A stretch of DNA of 64,000 nucleotides from the NCBI GenBank assembly GCA_964236495.1, contig CAXSBR010000015.1, positions 1-64,000 on the forward strand. The letters are read 5' to 3'. This stretch comes from CAXSBR01 sp964236495 (GTDB taxonomy: Bacteria; Actinomycetota; Actinomycetes; Mycobacteriales; Jatrophihabitantaceae). Below are positions 16,418 through 25,654 of this stretch, piece after piece. Numbering within the stretch: the first letter of the stretch is position 1; the number at the start of each line of letters is the position of its first letter. The notes under the pieces were generated by a model. The model saw only the letters and a list, made by a program, of their open reading frames with translations. It did not search any database and was not told where the DNA came from. The position numbers and the translations under genes were made by a program.

Positions 16418-17107
16418 GTGTGGCCTGAGGCGTCCGGGCCGCCACGGAGCGTTCCGCTGCCCGTGCGCATCCCACCGAACCTCGCTGCGCCTGCCGTTTC
16501 CTTCGCACTGCTCAGTACCGCTCTGGATTACGCTGCTGTCGACTTGGCCACCGAAGCGGCGGTGCTGGCCGATGCCGCCTGCGACGCGGTGCCGTCCTAC
16601 CTGGGCATGACCGTCACCGGCGTGACCACCCCGGCCCCGACCGTGCTGGTCGTTCCGCCTGTCCCTTGGCTGGCAGTGCCGCGGGCGTCGCTGCAGATCA
16701 TGTTCCCCGTCGACGGCACTCCTGCTGCCGGCACGCTCCTTGACGGCTCGGCGTCGACGGATGGTGATGCACCGGAAGTGGCGGTCACGCTGTACGCGGC
16801 GAAACCGGGTGCCTTCGTCGACCTCGCCGCCGATCTGGCCTACACCTACTCCCGCCCGTTGACCGACGTCGCCATCGACGAGCACCTATCCGGGCCGACA
16901 CCGGGGCGCCCGGCTAACGGGCCCAGAGATGCCCCGGATGAGGTGACAGTAGGTGAACTGTCGATCATCAACCAGGCGATCGGTGTGCTCATCGGCCGCG
17001 GCGATGCATCCGGCCACGTCGCCGACACCCTCACCGGGCACGCCGCTGCTGCCGGGATCACCGTGGCCGCCGCCGCCGCGGCCGTCCTCGCCTCCACCGC
17101 ACCATGA
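16418..17107 (+). CDS. Divergent GAF-ANTAR-like regulator
   Basis: A 229-residue protein starting at GTG 16418 with GAGGGG 6 nt upstream. The C-terminus (about residues 180-227: INQAIGVLIGRGDASGHVADTL, then AAAGITVAAAAAAVLAS) fits a reduced ANTAR helix bundle. The N-terminal ~150 residues are a weakly conserved GAF-like sensor. The same frame is open for another 31 codons upstream with coding-like sequence but no start codon, so an earlier start may have been lost. It follows the intact GAF-ANTAR gene by 90 bp. RNA binding is less certain because the usual aromatic and charged positions are replaced by Ala. Confidence 0.65.
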   Translation: MWPEASGPPRSVPLPVRIPPNLAAPAVSFALLSTALDYAAVDLATEAAVLADAACDAVPSYLGMTVTGVTTPAPTVLVVPPVPWLAVPRASLQIMFPVDGTPAAGTLLDGSASTDGDAPEVAVTLYAAKPGAFVDLAADLAYTYSRPLTDVAIDEHLSGPTPGRPANGPRDAPDEVTVGELSIINQAIGVLIGRGDASGHVADTLTGHAAAAGITVAAAAAAVLASTAP

Positions 17108-17369
17108 ACCGCATCTTGAGGTCCGGTGCGTTCCACCCGCTATTGGAGCAGACGCCGATCTCGCACTCGAGGTGGCGAGAAGTGGCTGCTCGCGCGCTCG
17201 GCGGCTCCCGCGTGCACGGTCTGGAACCGCAGCGGCAGGAGGGGGGTTGGCCCCATGGACGAGCCCCTGACACGCTAATAAGGAACCCGATGCCCAAGTC
17301 GGCATACGCGCTCGCGGGAGTCGGCGGCCAGCCCGGGTGCTCAGACCCGAAACGGTGGTCCAAGTCCAA

Positions 17370-17765
17370 CCGCCCAGATCGCGGCGTGACGTGGCCCACA
17401 TGAAGTATCCCGGCTTCCCACGGGGGGAGGAAGCCGGGACTTCACAAGCATAGGTATGCGGGCCGCGCGCGCCAGCAATATCGGGGATTGCAGCCGGGCG
17501 ATAATTCACAATATCTGATCCAAAACTGTGAATGCTTCGGTCCCACAACGTGTAGATGTGAATAAAAGGTCACCTCGAAACTTGATGTCCCGGTCCCACG
17601 CAGGTTAGCGTCGGACCCCGTCGGCAGAACCTATGAGTCGCTCGCCTTGCTACACGGGGGCTGCGTCCGGCTACGGGGGTAGCAGGTACTGAAAGCTTGA
17701 ACCGGCAGGGGCAGCGCCCGGAACACCACCGTGGCGCTGCCCCCACAATCTCCAGTAGTCACGGC
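17370..17765 (-). repeat. Structured noncoding repeat R1, copy 1
   Basis: A full-length copy read on the minus strand. In that sense it opens with a strong stem, GGGGCAGCGCC pairing with GGCGCTGCCCC (plus 17710-17745), then CAGTACCTGCTACCCCCG, GGCGAGCGACTCATAGG, a TTCACAGTTT box and the terminal hairpin TCCCGGCTTCC/GGAAGCCGGGA (17408-17439). No ORF is conserved. It lies downstream of the ANTAR gene. Confidence 0.8.
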
Positions 17766-17928
17766 ACTTCCTCGTAGTGGCCAGCGCGGCCCTGCCCGCC
17801 GACAGTAGGCGCCACCGTTCACCACTGAAACGCGGCCCTACAGCGTTGAGAGCCCACTCCGTGCGGCTCCGCAACGTGCGAACGCAGCCATGAACGGATG
17901 TGCACGGCGTGTTGGACCGTGCGGTCGA

Positions 17929-18000
17929 GGCTGGCCTTTCCCGGCACCGATCTGACATGATCGGTGTGTTCCGGCTTCCTCCCCGTGGGAAGTCGGAACG
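17929..18000 (+). repeat. R1 short copy S1 (3' end only)
   Basis: Only the last ~70 bp of the repeat remain: GGCTGGCCTTTCCCGGCACC, the TGACATGATC box and hairpin GTTCCGGCTTCC/GGAAGTCGGAAC. It shares its left flank with short copies S2 and S4, which together form a subfamily ending CGCCAG. Confidence 0.7.
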
Positions 18001-18142
18001 CCAGTCGGCTCATCGGTGTAGCGGGTCCACGTGCCGGGAACGGTGCACGTGTTCCTTGCGCAAGGCCGCGGCCTGGCGGGGTGTTCGCAGCTGGTGTGAT
18101 GACCATCGGCGCGTGGACTGAGTCGGGCTGAAGGCTTCTGAC

Positions 18143-18470
18143 GTGGCCGACATCGCTTCACGGGTGACGCGCAAAGAACGAAAGTCGACGACCGGTGCAC
18201 CAGTTGTGGATCGACGTGGAATGTGCGGCGTGCACGGCAAGGTGGCCGTGCACGCCGTTCCTCTTCCACGGTGGTGCGCAGGTCCGCTGGTGGTGGCGAG
18301 GATCGGACTGAAGCCCGGTTCCCCCGTATCGCCGCCCGTTAACGAGCCTGCCGGCTACACAGCGGTTACCTTCCCGCCGCGCGCTTGACAGGGAACACTA
18401 CCGGGAACGTTCCCGATCCGTCAACCCTTACCACGGTGCTCGCCGAACTCGTCACAGGATCCGAACCGGT
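18143..18470 (+). repeat. Noncoding repeat R2, copy a
   Basis: This stretch is repeated at 32651-33115. Shared landmarks are GTCGACGACCGGTGCA, a hairpin GCGGCGTGCACGGC/GCCGTGCACGCCG (18227-18257), GGTGGCGAGGATCGGACTGA, CCTGCCGGCTACACAG, and GGGAACACTACCGGGAACG with the perfect palindrome GGGAACGTTCCC (18403-18414) just after a TTGACA. This copy lacks about 150 bp present in copy b. No ORF is conserved between copies. Confidence 0.75.
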
Positions 18471-18659
18471 ACCCGGTCCTCGCGCGAACAGGTGCCCCCG
18501 CTGGTTTGTCGCGTCGGCTTCGACGTACCCGGTGCGGCCGGTGCTGGTCGGCCATCGCCCGCCGATTCGGGTGCTTCCCTGAGGACCGCCCGGCGCAGCG
18601 TACGGGGTTTATTGCGGGCGGCGGGTGGAATCTTGCGGGCCTGCGCGTGGCGCAGGAGC

Positions 18660-18846
18660 CGCACTGCGTGTGGGAGTGGGCAGTGCAGGTGCTGCAACGG
18701 CTGATCGAGGTAATGGGGTCCCACTGGACGTGACGCCGGTGGAGGCGTTGGCTCGGCTGCGGGCACATGCTTATGCGACGCACAGGACCGCCAGCGACGT
18801 GGCCCACGACATTGTCGCTTGCAGGTTACGGCTGTCCGTTGACTAG
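18660..18846 (+). pseudogene. ANTAR domain remnant
   Basis: The C-terminal part of an ANTAR domain is readable from 18724 (LDVTPVEALARLRAHAYATH, then RTASDVAHDIVACRLRL). Just upstream the expected helix appears in another frame (LQRLIEVMG), showing a frameshift near 18720. No GAF domain or start remains in phase. It immediately precedes the next GAF-ANTAR pseudogene and is probably a leftover of an older tandem copy. Confidence 0.65.
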
Positions 18847-18926
18847 CCATCAGCACGGTGCAGCAGCGGCGACGGCGCCTGCTGCGGGGCGGACCTGGGC
18901 TGTAGCCCGGGCGGGAAGGGAATCAC

Positions 18927-19698
18927 GTGCTTGAGACGACTCGCGAAGACGACGTTCTCGCCGCGGTAGTGGCGCTGGTCGACAGCTTGCTCGACGACTT
19001 CGATGTCGTAGAGCTACTGATCCGGCTCACCGAACAGTGCGCCCACCTGCTCGACGTCGCCTCAGCCGGTCTGCTCCTGGCCGGTCCTGACGGGCAGCTA
19101 CGGCTGATGGCCGCAACGTCGCACAAAACCCACGAGCTGGAGCTGTTGCAGCTCCAACGCGACGAAGGCCCCCTGCCTGGACTGCCACGCCACCGGCGAC
19201 CAGATCGCCGTGCCGGACCTGAGCGCGGAGGCGGCGCGGTGGCCTCAGTTCGTCCCCGCGGCGACCAAGGCCGGATTCGCCTCGGTGCATGCATTGCCGA
19301 TGCGCGCGGGCGGAACGGTGATCGGTGCGCTGGGGCTGTTCGGAACCACCACCGGAGCGTTAAATACCGCCGACCTCCTCGTCGCAGCCACCCTGGCCCA
19401 TGACGCGACCGTCGCCATCCTGCAGGAGCAGGCCCCTGCACCTGGTGCGGTCCAGCCGCAGCTGCAGAGGGCGTTGAACAGCCGCACCGTGGTCGAACAG
19501 GCCCAGGGCTACCTCTCTGAGCGCCTACAAGTAGCCCCTGCGCAGGCGTTCAAACTGTTACGTACCTACGCCACCGACCACAACGCACCCCTGACCGCGG
19601 TAGCCCAGCAGCTGATCAACGAGCCAGACGCCGTACCGCCCTGCTCGCCGACATGTCCGCCATCGTCCAACACTGAACGTCGCGCTCTACAGCCCTGA
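18927..19698 (+). pseudogene. GAF-ANTAR gene broken by a +1 frameshift
   Basis: Translation starts at GTG 18927 (GAAGGGA upstream) and reads a good GAF domain (DVVELLIRLTEQCAHLLDVA, then LQLQRDEGP). At the C5 run 19169-19173 the frame is lost; removing one C restores EGPCLDCHATGDQIAVPDLS and the rest of GAF followed by ANTAR (VVEQAQGYLSERLQVAPAQA, then FKLLRTYATD). A second possible slip near 19630 would restore a normal C-terminus ending at 19676. Homopolymer location means a sequencing error cannot be excluded. Otherwise this was an ANTAR antiterminator like the gene at 15507. Confidence 0.78.
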
Positions 19699-19768
19699 AC
19701 GTTTCGCCGGTGCCGCTCCGAGAGCGTGCGACCGTTAGCGGCCACTAGTTTCACAACATACTTAAGGA

Positions 19769-19852
19769 ACATCGCGGTCGGGGCTGGCCTTTTCCGGCAT
19801 TGGTTGACATGATCATCGCGTTCCGGCTTCCCCCCCGTTGGGAGCCGGAACG
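19769..19852 (+). repeat. R1 short copy S2 (3' end only)
   Basis: It contains CGGTCGGGGCTGGCCTTTTC, TTGACATGATCAT and hairpin GTTCCGGCTTCC/GGGAGCCGGAAC (19820-19851). It lies between two convergent genes, the place expected for a bidirectional terminator. Confidence 0.7.
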
Positions 19853-19945
19853 CCAGGTCCGGCTCACCAGTTCGGATCAGGCTCCGATCCCGTTCGAAGC
19901 TGGGCTGGCGACGGCGCACGCTGCGGAGGTCGGTTCGCGGAACCT

Positions 19946-20797
19946 TTACTGCGAGTCAGCGGTTTGGTGAGCGCGTTTCTCAGAGGGGTGCAGGAGTCGC
20001 TCTGGCCCGGGTTGCTTGCTAGATGTTCTGGGTGCGGGTCGCAGGGATTCGATGCGGTGCTCGATGGCCCAGCGGGTCACGTTGAGCAAGGCTTCGGCGA
20101 TGATCGGCCCGTTCATCTTGGATTCGCCGAGTTCGCGTTCGGTGAACGTGATCGGCACTTCTACGACGGTGAATCCGGCTTCGAGCGCGCCCCAGGCCAG
20201 CTCAACTTGGAAGCAGTATCCCTGTGAGTTCACGGCGTGCAGATCCAGTGATGCTAGCGCCTCCGCGCGGAAGGCGCGGTAGCCGCCGGTGGCGTCTCGG
20301 AGGTCGATATTCAGCGCCAGCCGGGTGTAAAGGTTGCCCGCCCGGGACAGCACTGAACGTCGGTAGGGCCAGTTGTGCACTGAGCCGCCGGGTACCCACC
20401 GCGAGCCGAGCACGAGGTCGGCGTCGGCGAGGGCGCCAAGCAGGCGGGGCAGCTCTTCGGGTGCGTGCGATCCGTCGGCGTCCATCTCGACCACCGCGTC
20501 GTAGTCGCGGTTCAGCGCCCAGGCGAACCCGGCCAGGTACGCCGCTCCCAGTCCGTCCTTGCCGGGTCGATGCAGAACGTGAATGCGGTGGTCGTCGCGG
20601 GCCAAGTCCTCGGCGATCCGGCCGGTGCCGTCGGGGCTGTTGTCGTCGACGATGAGCGCGTGGGCCGCCGGCACGGCCGCCCGCAGCCGGGCCAGGATCA
20701 GCGGCAGGTTCTCGGCCTCGTTGTAGGTGGGGATGATCACCAGCACTCGGTGCGGGTAGTGGCCTTCGGTGCGGGTAGCGATGGGTGGTGACGACAT
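19946..20797 (-). CDS. Polyprenol-phosphate mannosyltransferase-like GT2
   Basis: A 283-residue soluble family-2 glycosyltransferase, start ATG 20797 with AAAGGA 10 nt upstream. Motifs: VLVIIPTYNEAENL (residues ~19-32), ALIVDDNSPDGTG, the metal-binding DADGS (VVEMDADGSHAPEEL), GSRWVPGG and TGGYRAFRAEAL. These are the Dpm1/Ppm1 signatures: transfer of mannose from GDP-mannose to a polyprenyl phosphate on the cytosolic face. The product could feed the GT39-like membrane mannosyltransferase encoded upstream in the same operon. It has no membrane domain, so the acyl-chain or Lnt-like part found in mycobacterial Ppm1 is absent. Confidence 0.85.
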   Translation of the reverse strand: MSSPPIATRTEGHYPHRVLVIIPTYNEAENLPLILARLRAAVPAAHALIVDDNSPDGTGRIAEDLARDDHRIHVLHRPGKDGLGAAYLAGFAWALNRDYDAVVEMDADGSHAPEELPRLLGALADADLVLGSRWVPGGSVHNWPYRRSVLSRAGNLYTRLALNIDLRDATGGYRAFRAEALASLDLHAVNSQGYCFQVELAWGALEAGFTVVEVPITFTERELGESKMNGPIIAEALLNVTRWAIEHRIESLRPAPRTSSKQPGPERLLHPSEKRAHQTADSQ

Positions 20798-20813
20798 GGC
20801 AGGCAAGTCCTTT

Positions 20814-21539
20814 CTAGGCGGTGGCAACCGCGGGTAAGGGCGTCGAAGCTTTCAGGTGCGCGGTGACGACCAAGTTGTCGACGTAGCTGTGGGCGGCCCG
20901 GTCGAAATCGCCGGTGCAGGTGATCAGGCGCAGTACGGGTATCGACGTGGGGCCGTAGACCGCTGCGGTGGGAAATCTGTTCTTCGGATACTGGCTGACC
21001 GTGTCGACGGTGAATGTCAGCCGATGGCCGTTGCGCTGGGTGACCGTCGCTGTCTGACCGGGTTTGAGGTGCTTGAGCCGATAGAACACCGCCGGGCCGT
21101 TCACCGAGTCGACGTGCCCGGCGATCACGGCGGGGCCGGGATCACCCGGACGGATGCCGTCGGCGTACCACCCGGCGACCTGCCATTTCGACGGTGACTC
21201 GAGGCTGCCGTCTTTGTCGAGGCCAAGTGCTTGCAGAACGCTGTGTACGCCGATGGAGGGAATCGTGATCGCTACCGGCGCGGAAGTGGAACCGGTGGCG
21301 GCCGGCGCCGGCGCCGTGGCGTTGGCGTCGCCTGTGGGCAGTGCCGTCGTCCGCGCCGTCGACTGTGTGGATGCAGTGCTCGACGGATGCACGGGTTGGG
21401 CGGTGGCTGTGGTTGCCCGACCACCGGACGAGCATGCCGCGAGCGCCATCAGCGTCCCCAGCGCTGCCGCGCCGCAAGTCAACGGTCGCCGCCGGTCGAG
21501 GGCAGGGTGCAGGACGGGTGTTCGGTGCATTGGTTTCAT
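20814..21539 (-). CDS. Lipoprotein class E/F sortase
   Basis: A 241-residue exported protein starting at ATG 21539 with CAGGAG 9 nt upstream. The signal peptide ends in lipobox LMALAACSS, unusual for a sortase, which normally has a plain membrane anchor. After a Thr/Ala-rich linker comes the sortase domain: VAITIPSIGVHSVL, catalytic His in AGHVDSVNGPAVF, Cys in LRLITCTGDFD and a basic residue near the end (FDRAAHSY). Sortases join surface proteins to the cell envelope; the neighbouring DUF4397 protein is the likely client although it has no LPxTG motif. Same strand as the polysaccharide genes and within their operon. Confidence 0.82.
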   Translation of the reverse strand: MKPMHRTPVLHPALDRRRPLTCGAAALGTLMALAACSSGGRATTATAQPVHPSSTASTQSTARTTALPTGDANATAPAPAATGSTSAPVAITIPSIGVHSVLQALGLDKDGSLESPSKWQVAGWYADGIRPGDPGPAVIAGHVDSVNGPAVFYRLKHLKPGQTATVTQRNGHRLTFTVDTVSQYPKNRFPTAAVYGPTSIPVLRLITCTGDFDRAAHSYVDNLVVTAHLKASTPLPAVATA

Positions 21540-21544
21540 CGATG

Positions 21545-22714
21545 TCAGCTCCTGAAACAGTTCGTGAGTAGGCCGGTGGTCAACAACGTGCGGCCCAACG
21601 CCACCCAGGCCGCTCCGTAGTAGGTGGGCGTGGCACCTTGCAGCGCCTGCGCCGCATCCAGCTCCGCGGTAGCGGCGGCGGAATGCCCGACTGCGCCTTG
21701 CACCGCAGCGGCGGCGACGTCGCTGAGCGGGTGCTGCCAAGTGACCTGGGCTTGACCGTCCAACGAGCGAATCCCGGCTTGGCCCGGTTTCGCGACCAGC
21801 GCCGCGCTTGCGGCCAGCCGGCGGTCGATGGGATCGCAGGAGGCGGCCAGCCTGATGAGCAGGCGGGGTGCATCCAGGCCGTACTGCACTCCGCCGCCGC
21901 CACCGGGCGCGCCGATCGGTCGAGCGGGCTCGGCATTCGCGCGGTCTACGGTGACCCAGTCCGGTGGCAGCAGCCGCGGTCCGATCGTGCTGGAATCGAG
22001 CGTCCGGGTAGGGGCGACGAGGGAATTCCACCGGCTGTCTGCGGTGAAGCGGGCCAGCGCCGCGGCAGTGCCCGCGACGAGGTAGCTGGGATTGACAGTG
22101 ACCGGATCGGCACGGGCCCACGGCCCGGCCGCCAACAATCGCCCGGACGACGTGGTCACCGTCTCCTGCGCCAACACCGCTGCCGCCATCGTCTTGGCCG
22201 CCTCGGTGGCAGTGGGCTCACCGAATCGCACACCGGCCAGCGACAGCGCCCAAATGGCGTCCAGGTCGGCGTCGGCGGCCGACTGGTCGTCGGTCACCGC
22301 GCCGTTCACCCATCGCCAGGCCAGCAGCGAGTTCGGCTGCTGCAGATGGGTCTGCGTCCACGCCCAGATCACGTCGAATCGGCCGCGGTCGCCGGCGGCG
22401 ACGGCCAGCAGCATGCCGTATGCCTGCCCCTCGCTGACGGTGTCACCGCCTTGGTCGCGGCGAACTACCCGCCCGTCCGCATCGACCCAGCTGGCAAGAA
22501 ACGCCCGCGCCGATGCCTGCGCCGATCGGTCCAGCGCGGCCGTGCCGTGCGCGCCGGTCCGGCCGTGCCAGCGGACAGCGCCCGCGGCCAGCAGCAGCAC
22601 CACCACGAGTCCTGCCATCACCGGCACCAGCCGGCGTCGCATCCCACGGCGCCGTCCTGACACGCGGGCCGCCGGTTCGACGATCACCGGCGCGACGTCA
22701 TGAGCTGCGGTCAT
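21545..22714 (-). CDS. Glycoside hydrolase family 8 (BcsZ-like endoglucanase)
   Basis: A 389-residue protein with an N-terminal membrane anchor (about residues 28-46) and a GH8 domain. The acid motif VSEGQAYGMLLAV (general acid Glu) and ADADLDAIWAL (Asp) are the family hallmarks. GH8 enzymes cut beta-1,4-glucans; the bacterial cellulose operon enzyme BcsZ is the closest functional model. It overlaps the DUF4397 gene by 4 bp and lies in the same operon as a cellulose-synthase-like glycosyltransferase, supporting a role in trimming or releasing a nascent extracellular glucan. Confidence 0.83.
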   Translation of the reverse strand: MTAAHDVAPVIVEPAARVSGRRRGMRRRLVPVMAGLVVVLLLAAGAVRWHGRTGAHGTAALDRSAQASARAFLASWVDADGRVVRRDQGGDTVSEGQAYGMLLAVAAGDRGRFDVIWAWTQTHLQQPNSLLAWRWVNGAVTDDQSAADADLDAIWALSLAGVRFGEPTATEAAKTMAAAVLAQETVTTSSGRLLAAGPWARADPVTVNPSYLVAGTAAALARFTADSRWNSLVAPTRTLDSSTIGPRLLPPDWVTVDRANAEPARPIGAPGGGGGVQYGLDAPRLLIRLAASCDPIDRRLAASAALVAKPGQAGIRSLDGQAQVTWQHPLSDVAAAAVQGAVGHSAAATAELDAAQALQGATPTYYGAAWVALGRTLLTTGLLTNCFRS

Positions 22715-23607
22715 GCCAGCGGCGACCCGGCGGCTCGCCCCCGACGGCGGCCGGCGATTAACGCACCGGCACCGAGCAGGGCGGCGCCGATGCCGGCGAA
22801 TCCGAGTACGTCGGCGAGCTTATGAGGACCGGAGGTGGAGACGTAGGACGTCGCTGTGCCGCCGCCGCCGGCGGGAACAGGTCCCTTGGGCGCCTTCATC
22901 GCCGCGGCGGAGTCGAGCACGGTACGCAGCTGCAGGCCGCCGCCGCGCTTGTCGAGCAGCAGAATTGAGGTGACACTGCCCGCAGGTACTGACACCGAGC
23001 CGCTGGTTGTCAAGGCGGGCATGCTCACCGACTGCGCTTTCAACGGCCAGGTACCGGCCGCCACCTGGGCATATCCGGTCGCGGTGGCGAAGCGGGTGTC
23101 CTGGGCAACGACCGGGCCGTGCACGGCGATGACGGTCGCCTGCGGAGCGGCACTGGCCGCCTGAATCAGCCGGACCCGGGCCTTGCCGGCCTGGGGTGGG
23201 GTGAGATTGTCGTCGAGCACCGTGCCCTTGCGGGCGGCGCCGGTACCGACCGCGGCCGCGGTGTAGGCGTAGCCGGGCTTCGCGTCCAGCGTCCAGGACA
23301 GCAGTGCCGGCGCGGTGGCGGGGGCGCCGTGCCGGCGCATGGACACGGTGTACAGGCCTGAGGGTATGGGCACATACTTGCTGACCGCACCGTAGGCCTC
23401 GTCAACGGCCCACAGCCGGGTAGTGCCGCCGGAGAATGCGCCCAGATACACATCCACTCCGGGAGTGTCAGGAGACAGGTGGGCACTGCGGATGGTCGCG
23501 GTGCCCGGCGCCGGAGCGGACGATGCCGCAGTAGCCGGTCCGGCGGTGAGGGCGAGGACGCCGCCGGCGACGACAGCGCCGGTCAGCAGCGTGGAACGAG
23601 TGGACAT
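22711..23607 (-). CDS. Secreted DUF4397 surface protein
   Basis: A 298-residue protein starting at ATG 23607 behind AAGGAG. It has a Sec signal peptide (residues 1-28), DUF4397-type beta domains (IRSAHLSPDTPGVDVYLGAF, LLSWTLDAKPGYAYTAAAVG, VRLIQAASAAPQATV), a Pro/Gly spacer and a C-terminal membrane helix followed by GRRRGRAAG. That tail resembles a cell-wall sorting signal but no LPxTG or LAxTG is present. DUF4397 proteins are surface proteins of unknown role and commonly occur beside sortases, as here. Overlap with the GH8 gene indicates co-translation. Confidence 0.8.
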   Translation of the reverse strand: MSTRSTLLTGAVVAGGVLALTAGPATAASSAPAPGTATIRSAHLSPDTPGVDVYLGAFSGGTTRLWAVDEAYGAVSKYVPIPSGLYTVSMRRHGAPATAPALLSWTLDAKPGYAYTAAAVGTGAARKGTVLDDNLTPPQAGKARVRLIQAASAAPQATVIAVHGPVVAQDTRFATATGYAQVAAGTWPLKAQSVSMPALTTSGSVSVPAGSVTSILLLDKRGGGLQLRTVLDSAAAMKAPKGPVPAGGGGTATSYVSTSGPHKLADVLGFAGIGAALLGAGALIAGRRRGRAAGSPLA

Positions 23608-23692
23608 CACAAACTCCTTGGGTGAGTGCGTTGGGTAGAGGTTCAGCGCAGATGCATGCGTTGGAGCAACCGGCCGGGAGACCAGGAATCGG

Positions 23693-25654
23693 TCAGCTGC
23701 CGGGCAGGACGGAGACACCGTCGAGCGACCAGACCAGTCGAACACCGGTCGGCGTGGCGGTGACCGATTCCGGCTGGTACCCGACCTGGGACCCGCTGAG
23801 CTGGGAGCGCACCTGTGGCACCGTCAGCCCACGCAGCTCGACGGTGCGCACCGGCCGGTCCGCCGCGATCTCGCCGGCATCGGCAGGCAGCCCGCTGAGC
23901 GTCACCGGTCGGGTTGCGGCCAAGGTCACCAGCGCGACGTCGGCCCGAAGGTCCAGTGCCCCGCGGGCCAGGACTGCCCGCGCCGGCGTCGACGCGCTCA
24001 GCGCGGTGTTGCGCAGCAGCTCGTCGCCCGCAGCGCGGCGAGCCGGCGCTGACGCCGCGGCCGCCGACCGGTATCCGGCCAGACCGGCGGGCATCACCCG
24101 ACGGACCTCGACCCGCGTGGGTCCGGTTCCGAACACTGCGTACGGCACCGAGTTGGCCAGCGCGGTGGCGACCTGCGGCGCGGCCTCGGGATTGCTGCGC
24201 AACGACTGGGTGGACACCACGTAGTCGTAGTTGCGCCAGCCCTGCGGGGAGATCTTCTCCACCGCCGGGTCGGTGTCGACCTTGTAGTACCAGACGACGT
24301 TGTCGCGCGGGAATCCCGCCCGAACCAGGTCCACCCAGAACGCGTCGTCCACGGTCATTCGCGCACTGTGGGGCACGTTGCGTTCGATCCACGTCTCGGC
24401 TTGGGCGACCGGCCGGTCCAGCGGCCCGATGAACAGGCCGCGCTGCTGGGAAATCCAGTCCGGCGCGCCGAGGATTCCGGCGATCAGCGCCGCGACGACG
24501 ACGACGGGCAGCAGTGGCGCGAACCGGCGCCGATCCGAGGCGCGGGTCTTGAACCGAGCCGGCACCCAGGTCGCGGCCGAGTCGGCCACGCCGGCGATGA
24601 CGACGGCGGCCAGCGGCAGCATTGCGATGACGTAGGGCACCGGCAGGTAGCCCGGACGCAACATCGTCAGCAGCAGCACCAAGTAGCCCACGCCGATCGG
24701 ACGCAGCCGCGAAACGAACAGCGCCGGCACCAGGCACAGCACCGACAGCATCGGGAACACGGTGTCCAGCTGCAGCCACTGGTGCAGATGCGCGTAGCTC
24801 AACGTACCGGCGGAGAAGATGCTGCCGCTGCCCTCCCGGGAGAACAGCTGGAACTTGATGCCGTTGACGAGGCTGACGTGATTCGAACCCGGTAGCAGCT
24901 CGGCTTTGATCACGGCGTAGAGGACGTAGAACGTCCCGGCCAGCGCGAACACCGACGTCGCCAGCGACATCGCGTAGCGCCGGGTGCCGGCCGCGCCGGT
25001 GCTGCGCCACAGCTGGTAGCCCACTGCGGGCAGCAGCAGCAGCGATGTCTCCTTGGTCAGTACCGCGACGGCGAAGCACAGCCCGGACGCCGCGTAGGCC
25101 CAGAGCCGCCGTTGGGGCGTCAGCGCGAGCACCAGGGAAGCCAGGATCCACGGCGTGGCGATGTTGTCCAGGTAGACGGTGCGGTGGAACTGCACTGCCA
25201 GCGGGGATAGGGCGAACAGCACGACGGCCAACCCGCTCGCCCAGCGTGCCATCAGCAGTCGACGGCACAGGGTCCACAGCAGCACGCAGCTGATGAGCTG
25301 GAAGAACAGCATCGCCTCGCGTCCGGCGAGCACGGCGTTCGGTTCGCGGCCGAACGCGTTGGTGGGCCAGGTGTAGGCCGCGAGCTGGATCCAGCCCAGC
25401 GGCGGATGGTCGTACCAGTAGGTGTAGTGGCCCAGGGAATGGAAGGTCTGCACGGCGTAGGCCTGGGCGACGTAGGTGCCCTCGTCGTCGATGCGCTGGG
25501 GCGCGCCGGCCATGCCGATGTACTGCCACAGTCCGGCCAGCACCAGCAGGGGAGTGAGCACGGCGAGGCTGGCCCAGTGCGAGCGCAGCCACAGCCACCG
25601 TCGCGACGGGGCCGGCTGATTGTCCAGTTCGGGACGAAGCGCGGTGACGGTCAT
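23693..25654 (-). CDS. GT39/ArnT-like polyprenol-dependent membrane glycosyltransferase
   Basis: A 653-residue protein with about 11-12 membrane helices in the first ~440 residues and a C-terminal exported domain. The first outer loop has the acidic pair in IDDEGTYVAQAYA, the catalytic signature of GT-C enzymes, followed by WYDHPPLGWIQ and LSPLAVQFHRTVYLDN, typical of ArnT/PMT relatives. These enzymes transfer sugar from a polyprenyl phosphate donor on the outer face. With the Ppm-like synthase in the operon, mannosylation of the polymer or of surface proteins is a reasonable inference. It overlaps the upstream GT2 gene by 4 bp. Confidence 0.82.
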   Translation of the reverse strand: MTVTALRPELDNQPAPSRRWLWLRSHWASLAVLTPLLVLAGLWQYIGMAGAPQRIDDEGTYVAQAYAVQTFHSLGHYTYWYDHPPLGWIQLAAYTWPTNAFGREPNAVLAGREAMLFFQLISCVLLWTLCRRLLMARWASGLAVVLFALSPLAVQFHRTVYLDNIATPWILASLVLALTPQRRLWAYAASGLCFAVAVLTKETSLLLLPAVGYQLWRSTGAAGTRRYAMSLATSVFALAGTFYVLYAVIKAELLPGSNHVSLVNGIKFQLFSREGSGSIFSAGTLSYAHLHQWLQLDTVFPMLSVLCLVPALFVSRLRPIGVGYLVLLLTMLRPGYLPVPYVIAMLPLAAVVIAGVADSAATWVPARFKTRASDRRRFAPLLPVVVVAALIAGILGAPDWISQQRGLFIGPLDRPVAQAETWIERNVPHSARMTVDDAFWVDLVRAGFPRDNVVWYYKVDTDPAVEKISPQGWRNYDYVVSTQSLRSNPEAAPQVATALANSVPYAVFGTGPTRVEVRRVMPAGLAGYRSAAAASAPARRAAGDELLRNTALSASTPARAVLARGALDLRADVALVTLAATRPVTLSGLPADAGEIAADRPVRTVELRGLTVPQVRSQLSGSQVGYQPESVTATPTGVRLVWSLDGVSVLPGS

